Below, one piece after another: positions 56,607 to 64,000 of a DNA stretch of 64,000 bases. The stretch is from Hydnum rufescens UP504 (lineage: Eukaryota > Basidiomycota > Agaricomycetes > Cantharellales > Hydnaceae), in NCBI GenBank assembly GCA_014904985.1, contig MU129060.1, positions 41,112-105,111 of the forward strand, given 5' to 3'. Position 1 is the stretch's first letter, and the number at the start of each line of letters is the position of its first letter. The translations under genes were made by a program, and so were the position numbers. The notes below the pieces were generated by a model. It was not told the origin of the DNA, did no database searches, and was given only the letters and a program-made list of their open reading frames with translations.

Positions 56607-59600
56607 ATGTCTGATAACAAGGGCCCTCACATGGACCCTGACCAGCCTGCTGTGGACCATTATGGTAATTTCAAAGATGCTTCCCTCTTAGAATTGGACG
56701 TCAGCCCCGATACACTAGCTGCTAAGGCTCGTCTTGCGGCTGATGCTTTTCCTCGAAATCTGGGGAACAAACCAAATCATGGAATGCTCTCATACAATTC
56801 TGGCAATGAGGATTCTGATGAAGAGCTGCATACCTCTGTAGGCAACCAGCCTAAGTGCCCAATCAAAAAATCTGCACCCAAGAATATTCTATCCTGTAAA
56901 AATATATGCCAAGTGTCTGCAACAAAAAAGCCCGCTGGGGTCCACACTGCCTTTGCTGCATTCAGCATCAACCCAAACAACTTGAAGACTCTCGGGGCTG
57001 GGGAGGCCATCATTCCATGCAGAAATCGTAATGTGAAGGAAAGGGTATCAGGTTCACATCCAGTTCAATGAACCCAAGTGAAGGTTAGTATGTTAAATAT
57101 GTCAAACAACAGAAAGACGCTCACCATAACCATGGCCACTGGAAAGCATGCAGAAATCTCTTGGGCTTTGCAATCTGGGAAGAGGAAGGCCACTGGTCCT
57201 TCCAAATCTAGTAGTGACACCAAGACCCTGTCTGACGAGTCCCATGGTGGTCGACAAGCCACCAAGAAGCAGCGTATCAATGATAGTAATTCAGATGCTG
57301 ACAATGGCTCACATACCCAGGATGATGAGGTAGCAGAATTTTCTGCTGCAGATAAGGCATCAACTGCGTTGATCCTTGCGAACCATCCAAAGAGAACTGA
57401 TGCTACTCGTGATCTTGATGGTGTGTTTGGAAAACCCGAGGTGCACAAAAATCCTGACAAACAAGTAGACGAGCTCATGCGGGCATGCCTCATGTGTATG
57501 TGAGTAGCAGACATATTTTGTTTCATAAAATACTCACCCTAGTAGTGAGTTGAAGAAGGAAGGTTTGAAAAGCACGAGGCTCAAGTGTTACTTTGCTGTG
57601 AAAACAGGGGTGTCAACTCTGAGAAACCATATTGCGGCACATGGGGGACAGCATTGGGAAGCATACAGAGTGCATTGTGAGAGCCTCAAAATCGTTATGA
57701 ACGACTGAGCCATTCCAAGTAATGTCAAAGACTGCAAGGAAACAGATGAGTCGGTTATTTCCATTCTGCTTTGATTACTCACCTTACGAATGTATCTATA
57801 GTGTGATGCAGCCTCGGATCACACAGTTTGGCACCCTCATGCAGTGGCAGGACCAATGGAATGTGGACACACTATGCCAACTTATTGAGAATTTTATTCT
57901 CAAAACAGATCAGGTAAGTCGCTCGAATGGTACTGCATGTGTTTGGTAACAGTAACCTTGTCCAAGGCTCTACACATTACAGAGTCGCCCTCTTTCCGTG
58001 AGATGCTGATGTACCAGACAAAGTGAGGTACCACAAAGGCAAGCGAGAAGGATATCCCGAAACGAACGAAAATCACAATGTCAATTATGGCCCATGCAGG
58101 AAAAATTGAAGAATCCCTTGAGGAACAGATTAAGGTATGGACTTTTTATACCACGAGTTCTGCCTTGGCTCTAAGTCTTGTACAGTCTACTCCTGGGAAG
58201 GTATCCCTTACATTTGATGGGTGGACTTTGTCAACTATGAAGGCGTATATTGCTGTCACTGCCCATTTCATTACTGATAATTGGGAGCTTAAATCTGAGC
58301 TCATTTCATTTGCGGAACTCCCTGGTTCCCACTTGGGTGCCAATATGGCAGCACATCTCTTCAACTTAATGAAATCCATAATAATGCCTGAAAAGGTATC
58401 AGAACGGAGTTGCCTTTTAGGGTGTATAGGACTAACAAGTTTTTGACACCTCATAGCTTGGCCATATCACCTCAGATAATGCAAGTGCAAACAACACAGC
58501 AATGAGGGAGTTGGAAGAACTCTTTGTCATGAGCAGTGTTCATGATTGGGAAGCACTCGAGAACAGAGTCCGGTACGTGGTATTTAGACTCATTACTTCC
58601 TTGTCTAATGATTATTTGTTGCAGCTGTATGTCACATACAGTCAACCTTGTGCAAGGGGCATTCATCAAGGGACTTTCAACTGCGATCTCTAATGCCTCG
58701 TTCAATGCTGATGTCAGTAACCCTGAAGAAGATGAGGATGACATCATTAATTTGATTGATGGCATGGATGAAGCGGATGCTGTGAATCCATTTCCTGCAG
58801 GAAGCTTGCTGTTCAAAATCCGTGCATTTATCATAAAGGTACGTGAATTATTGTAGTTGTTGGACTCATATTAATTCCCAAGTTCCCAATCATGAGGTCT
58901 GCCACTCTCCTCTGGCCAAGAACTTTCTCCACCAGTGTTGCCATGATGTCAGGATCAAGGAACTTGAACTAATCGTGTATGTAGTCATGCACTGGGGGTC
59001 CTGGCTAAATGCCCTGAAGCGAATTGTGGAACAAAAAAAGGCAAGCATCCATTACCATGGGCTTCAAGTTAATACAGGAACTAAGTGAACATGAGCACAC
59101 TAGGCAATTATCCGATTCACCCATTATGCTGACAGAGAAGAAGGGGTTCCCATTCCTGAGAAAGGAACACCCAAATATGCTCAATACGCTCTTAGCGAGA
59201 CCGAATGGGCTCTGACTAGTTTAATTATTGAGATTCTTCAAGTATGAGTCGTCTCATAGGGTAAAGTACCATCAAGTAATGCTTCTTGCCTTCATCCAGG
59301 AGGCCGATTTAGTTCAGCAACAATTCTCAGGCGAAAGTGAGCCCACCATGTGGCAGTTGCTTGTCACCTTTGAGAATTTTATTTCACAGTGGGAAGCCAT
59401 GGCCCAGCAGCCCCAGTTCTCAACTCTCAAACCTGAAATCATTGCGGGAACGGAGCTTATGACTAAGTATTATAAGCTGTCAGACCGATTGCTTGCAGCG
59501 GTTGCAAGTTCATGTATGTTTATATAGACATTGTGACATTTGTATACTGATGTGTCTGCTCTAGTGCTTGACCCTCGCATGAAGGACCTATACATCAGGG

Positions 59601-60231
59601 AGGAATGGGAAGATACATGGGTGGAGCAAGCCCTTGATAAATTTCGAATCGAGGTGGGTTCTTTTCATATCCATCACATGTGCCCATAGAATAACCCCCC
59701 TTGTTGTCAGTTTGACAAGTACAAGTTGCAGTATGATATGAAGTGAGCTCACCTGACCGCTGCAATTCCTACAGCTGAAGTTCCCAACACATATGCTTCA
59801 GGCTATGGAAATGCCCAGCGAATCCATGCAGTAATGGCGCGAAGGTTGAAAGAAGCCTCAGAATCTATGGCTTGCAAAGAATTGGATGGCTATATTGCAG
59901 ATCCCCTTGCACCTGAAGCAAGTTTTAACATGTTGAAATGGTGGAGCATAAGTTCCACTCAATCCTTGGTCTTCTGTTAGGACCTCATTAATACTTGGCA
60001 TGTGATTAGGATCATGCAGGCCAATATCCAGTTCTTGCATCCATGGCACGAGACTACTTGGCCATTCAAGCCTCGTCTGTTCCTTGTGAACAGATGTTCT
60101 CTTCTAGCAAAGACACTGACTCCTATTTATGCACATGGCTGACTTCGGAACATTTTGGTCAAATACAGTTGGCAAAAGCCCACCTCCGAAAGATCCGTAA
60201 ACAAAAAATGGAGGCAAAGGAAGGTTATTAA
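56607..60231 (+). pseudogene. hAT transposase with BED-like zinc finger
   Basis: Multi-exon, plus strand. N-terminal part from the ATG at 56607 (MSDNKGPHMDPDQPAVDHYG), a second part with KKQRINDSNSDADNG (57245-57310); a BED-like finger (LKCYFAVK, VSTLRNHIAAHGGQHW) at 57575-57665; catalytic core VSLTFDGWTLSTMKAYIAVT (first Asp, 58205) and HITSDNASANNTAMREL (second Asp, 58470); LDPRMKDLYIREEWEDTW (59567); and the dimerisation region ARDYLAIQASSVPCEQMFSS (60043) through FGQIQLAKAHLRKIRK. Several introns are plausible (e.g. donors at 58394 and 58838). Stops such as MND-stop-AIPS near 57706 and one before THNS-like sequence suggest decay, though intron placement could remove some. Confidence 0.8.
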
Positions 60232-60299
60232 TGAGATGTGCATAGAGTGCAGAGGTTCAGGAGTCTGTATTAGTGCCCATTAGTTACTAAAAATTTGTG

Positions 60300-60478
60300 G
60301 CTCATTCTTACATGGGGTTCCGGTTTAAACTGGGTTTAAACCCAAACCAAACCACACCAGAACCAAACCTGGGGTCTGGTTACGGTTTTGCATTTATGTG
60401 AGATTTTGGAACCTGGTTAGGTTACAGTTTTGTCCAAATTGGTCAAAACTGAACCAAAACCGAACTGCGGCAACCATA
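60300..60478. repeat. hAT right subterminal repeats
   Basis: Dense GGTTTAAAC, AAACCAAAC and GGTTACGGTT words on both strands, ending gcggcaaccata. The left end (48434-48590) has the same composition with GGTTTAAACCTGAACC and CAGGTTTAAAC in inverted orientation. Confidence 0.6.
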
Positions 60479-61047
60479 GATGGGATTCAATGCAGAAACA
60501 ACAGTTTGCATCTGTAATAGACGTTCTTGGTATCATTTGATGCAGATTTTTAAAAGCTTTCTGGGTGCAGTAGTTCCAAGAAGATCAGATGTGAACTGAT
60601 AGAGAAATTCATAAAATACTGATGGGTGTTGATTCTGATAGTAATATCATTCTGTAGAGTTCAGTTTTGATCTGTTCTTCTCATGCTCAGTACTGTTGTG
60701 AATTTCTTATATCTTTCTAGGTGCAGTTGTTCCAAGAAGATTGGATGCAAACTGATGGAGAAACTCATTTTTTACTGGAAATTCCAGATTTTGATAGTAA
60801 TATTGGTCTGGAGAGTGCAGTTTTGGTCCATTCAACTTGTGTTTGGCACCATTCAAAAGGTGTGAATCGTGACTTTCCAAGCGTTATATGGGCATACCTC
60901 TCCAGTCAAAACTGGTGGAGTTAATCAAATGAATTCTGTTGTCATGTGTAGCTGTAATTAATTTTGTAATTGGTCACATGATTGTTCCATAGGCTGGGAT
61001 CAATGGATATTTGCATTTTCTGATACTGGACGTTTTTATCTTCCACA
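60479..61047 (+). mobile_element. 1.6-kb element, copy 1, right part
   Basis: Resumes exactly where 48413 stopped (gatgggattcaatgcaga) and ends tatcttccaca. Together with 47385-48413 it makes a full copy of about 1.6 kb. It contains the ~162-base tandem units. Confidence 0.85.
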
Positions 61048-61051
61048 GTGG

Positions 61052-61990
61052 ACTTGTCACATGTTAAATAGGGGCTATTCCAATACTTGCAAGGAGTATT
61101 TTGCAATTATCTCCACCAGTTTTGATTGGATTGACTTGACAAAACAGCGCCCAGAAAGCTACGATTAATACCTATCTAATGGTACCACACACATGTTTAT
61201 TGGATATTAACTGCATCCCCCAGGTCAATTTTACCTCATGCTCCACACTATCCTTCAGTATTTTGCAAATATCTCCATCAGTTTTGATTTGATTCATTAG
61301 GAACAACCACCCCTGGAAAGATGCTGAAAATACGCATCAAATGGTATCCACAGAAAAATGAGTGGATTAGAACTCAGCTTTCTGTAATTTAGTCTCCCCA
61401 TGGCTCATTTCACTTTTACCTCTGCTTTTCTGATTACTAAAGGCAATTATGGTTCTGGTACCCTATGCCTGATGGAGGGTACATCTAGGGCGACCAGTTC
61501 CACCTTTCCTCAAGGGATTTTGTTCAGTGGGAGAGGAGGAATACCTTGGTTAAGCCATATTCCCCTATTCTGACTTGTTAATTGAATATCTCCTTCAGTT
61601 TTGAAGCTTTTGACTTGATTCTTTTTCATCATTTTCACCTTAGTTCCACCTTTCCGCCGGTTACCATAGCATTTTTCTGTGATGTATATTAAGTGCAAGA
61701 GATGTGAATTTCTATTGTCTTTTCCCCCATCTCCAGTTGAAAAGCTAGTTGAACTGCTGCTGGTGTCAGGGTAAATTCCACAACTCAACCCCCACTAATC
61801 ACACTTTTGATAGGCTCTCAAGAGGAGGACCTAGAGTGTGATTCCCTGATCTAACAGCCCCTTCATTTATTGTCTGGATAGGCTCAGTCTATACAAGACA
61901 ATTCTACCTGTCCAAAGACCCCTCTTTCCCTCAGACCTTAATGTTTGGATTGGCCCTGTGATCCCCTCTCTTCATCCTCATTTCCATTTC
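61052..61990 (+). repeat. Block A, right part, plus copy
   Basis: Continues 47384 after the nested insertions. Matches 63050-63960 and the inverse of 39940-40930. Begins with further ~160-base units (ctccaccagttttgatt 61110; ctccatcagttttgattt 61270). Confidence 0.85.
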
Positions 61991-62039
61991 ACAGACTGTA
62001 GCTGGATTCAACTCCTGTTTCCTGCTTACAGCACCAACA

Positions 62040-62991
62040 ATGTGACATACAGCACCACACCAAATGAGGCCCCAGAATCACACACCTGCCACAGTGGGTG
62101 TGTGGTTCTATGTAAGGTAAGTCCTGCCCCCCTCAGTAGCAACAGCCATGCAAAAAGAGCAGCAAAAGCTGCTCTTTTTGCATGGTTTTTAATTCTTAAC
62201 TAATTTAAAAGTTTTATTTTGTAGGTCTCAATGTCCCCTGCAAATGTACCAAGGCAAAACCCCCATAACCCCCCTTATAGCCACCCAAATGACAGGTGTC
62301 TGTACAAACTGCTGTACATACAAGCCAGAGTACACAGCCCCAGTACCCCACACTGCTGCAGCAGGTGTGGGGTGCTGCAAGGTATGTCCTCTTTATTTTT
62401 ATTTAGTAAATACAATGGCACAAAAAGAGCAGCAAAAGCTGCTCTTTTTGTGCTGTTTTGAATTTTGTCACTAATGTGTCATTATTATTCTAGATTGAGG
62501 CCTTCTCCAAGGCACACAACATGACATATGGCAATGTGCCAAATGAAGATGCACCACACTGCAATGCAACATACAGCAACACCAAACAAAGATCTGACCA
62601 CACCAAATGAGGGCCCCAGGAACCACACACCTGCCATGGCAGGTGTGTGGTACTATATAAGGTGAGTTCCTGCCCAGTAGCTACACCTGCACAAAAAGAA
62701 CAGCAAAAGCTGCTCTTTTTGTGCTGGTTCGAATATTGGTACTAATATATCTTTTATTACTCTAGATTGTGGCCATGACAAAAACCCACAAAATGAACAA
62801 GGGCCCAAATGGCAATGCACCAAATGAGAACCAAAGTGCCAAACAAGTGGCCTTATATATGGTGAGTCCCCCCCAGTATGTATTTTCCTTAGCTACATTG
62901 TGCAAGAAGAGCAGCCTCTGGCTGCTCTTCTTGGGTGCATGGGTGAGCTGTATATAATAATAATAAATAAATGAATAATCCTAATGGGTAG
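62040..62991 (+). repeat. Tandem array of hairpin-bearing intron-like modules (plus)
   Basis: Four predicted introns: 62117-62224 (GTAAGT..TGTAG), 62382-62493 (GTATGT..TCTAG), 62662-62765 (GTGAGT..TCTAG), 62862-62991 (GTGAGT..GGTAG). Each has a central hairpin (62151, 62418, 62690, 62898) followed by CTAAT or ACTAA 25-40 bases before the AG. Exon-like parts of 96-168 bases end in the CACACACC hairpin just before the donor, except the third, which ends in ttatatatg. Exons contain recurrent ccaaatga, aacatgaca and gcaatg words but no sustained open frame. Confidence 0.8.
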
Positions 62992-63015
62992 GGGCCCCAG
63001 GGGCCCTGGGGCCCC
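62991..63015. repeat. GC-only near-palindrome
   Basis: Twenty-five bases, ggggccccag gggccctggg gcccc, near-symmetrical, directly after an AT-rich run (taataataataaataaa) and at the last predicted acceptor. Confidence 0.75.
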
Positions 63016-63049
63016 TGGGTCTGATATCTAGTTAGAGTATATAAATGCA

Positions 63050-63960
63050 ACCTTTGAAGTATCTAGTTAGATACCAATAATTGGCTGACCAGGCTGTATC
63101 TACCTCAGTTTTGATTGGATCAACTTGGAAAGACATCTCCTAGAAAGCTATGATCCACACCATTCAGACAATACCAAACATGAGCTGAATGAATTAAAAC
63201 TGTGCTCTCCAAGTCACTTTTACTATGTGTCTCATACTTCCAAGCAGTATTTTTTGATTTTCTCTGTCAGTTTTGGGCCAATTAGTTTGCAACAAGCATG
63301 CCCAGAAGGCTGTTTACAGTCCACATCCAATTGTATTAAGGGAAAAACAATTGGATTAAAACTCAGCTCTCCACAATTTAACTCCCCCATGTCAGATTTC
63401 ATTATTGCCTCTGCATTTTTTGATTACTAATGGCAATTATTCTCTGCCCCTCTTATGTCTGATGAAGGGTACATCTAGGGAGACCAGTTCCACCATTCCC
63501 CAAGGGATTCTGCTCAGTAGGAGAGGAGGAATAGCTTGGTTAAGCCATATTCCCCTATTCTGACTTGATATTTGAATATCCCCTTCAGTTTTAAAGCTTT
63601 TGACTTGATTTCTTTTTCATCATTTTGCATTCACCCCACCTTTCTGCCAGTTACCATAGCATTTTTCTGTGATGTATATTAAGTGCAAGAGATGTGAATT
63701 TCCAAAGTCTTCCCCCTCCCCAGTTTTGAGGCACTGAAATTGCTTGAGCAGGTGTTGCTTACAGCATTAGATTTCTATCCAAAAAGACCTTCCTTCCTTT
63801 GAGCCTTAACATTTGGATTGATCCTGTGGTCCCTTCTTTTGTTCTCAATTCCATATTGTGGACTGTGGCTGGATTCCTCCCTTTGTTTCCCACTTACACT
63901 GTACCCACAGGCATAGTGATTGTAGCAAGGCTGCATTCCTACATCTGTATCCTGTTAAAG
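63050..63960 (+). repeat. Block A, second plus copy
   Basis: Direct repeat of 61052-61990 starting around ctacctcagttttgattgga and ending around gctggattcctccctttg, also matching the inverse of 39950-40900. The hairpin array lies between the two direct copies. Confidence 0.8.
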
Positions 63961-64000
63961 AGAACATGCAAGTGAGGCAATGCAAAGAATGCTACATCAT

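Larger units (their letters stand above)
48414..60478 (+). mobile_element. 12.1-kb hAT transposon, 8-bp target duplication
   Basis: GATGGGAT at 48406-48413 and 60479-60486 is an exact 8-bp duplication. Ends: left TATGGATGCTGCAGTTC; right, read inward, TATGGTTGCCGCAGTTC. Both ends are followed by GGTT/AAACC-rich sequence (48434-48590; 60310-60470), a usual subterminal composition for hATs. Copies 2 and 3 of the 1.6-kb element have the uninterrupted site (at about 50158 and, inverted, 52640). It encloses a hAT transposase (56607-60231) plus gene fragments and other elements, making it unusually large and cargo-bearing. Confidence 0.85.

Noticed and set aside
1..64000. tRNA or rRNA genes
   Set aside because: No cloverleaf with conserved A and B boxes and no rRNA-like stretch was noticed on either strand by eye; a covariance-model scan would be decisive.

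Overview
The window looks like nuclear DNA of a filamentous basidiomycete (Agaricomycetes). The evidence is short GT..AG introns (50-110 nt) with CTAAC/CTAAT-type branch points, decayed FunK1 protein kinases (a family expanded in mushrooms), a type I fungal fatty-acid synthase alpha subunit, and fungal MULE, hAT and LINE relics. I cannot name the species. Almost nothing here looks like an intact housekeeping gene. The window is transposon-rich accessory DNA full of gene fragments.

Region 1 (1-2.3 kb): low-complexity DNA and an unidentified ORF that opens with five in-frame 57-bp repeats. Region 2 (2.3-14.8 kb): a block of about 2.3 kb present three times (2654-5042, 7308-9006, 11586-13932). 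Copy C leads into the one apparently intact gene of this part, a coiled-coil protein with one intron. In copy A the same gene start is cut and joined to a FunK1 kinase remnant. In copy B the gene is missing. Region 3 (15-25 kb): a graveyard of unrelated gene pieces on both strands: the C-terminus of a carnitine acetyltransferase, three FunK1 fragments (one of them at 10 kb), the C-terminal third of NOT1 (CCR4-NOT scaffold), and a Pro/Ser-rich ORF.

Region 4 (26.6-38.3 kb): an unidentified gene split by a 9.4-kb Mutator-like element with a 9-bp target duplication. Removing the insertion restores the reading frame exactly. Inside the element a solo LTR (5-bp duplication) interrupts the transposase, and a second, indel-riddled copy of the same interrupted element follows.

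Region 5 (38.5-64 kb): a nest of elements. The outermost is a repetitive element with an inverted centre near 46.4 kb. It carries tandem arrays of intron-like modules, each with one perfect hairpin inside the intron and another at the 3' end of the exon; this is the most unusual feature of the window. Into it went a 1.6-kb non-autonomous element (copy 1, 4-bp target duplication). Into that went a 12.1-kb hAT transposon (48414-60478, exact 8-bp target duplication). The hAT carries its own BED/hAT transposase, a FAS2 (fatty-acid synthase alpha) pseudogene that was itself hit twice by the same 1.6-kb element, a CCCH zinc-finger fragment, a LINE RNase H fragment and a 785-bp hAT-type MITE.

Most target duplications were read directly from the sequence, and several are confirmed by restored reading frames or by unoccupied homologous sites within the window. 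Protein family calls rest on motif recognition without database searches.
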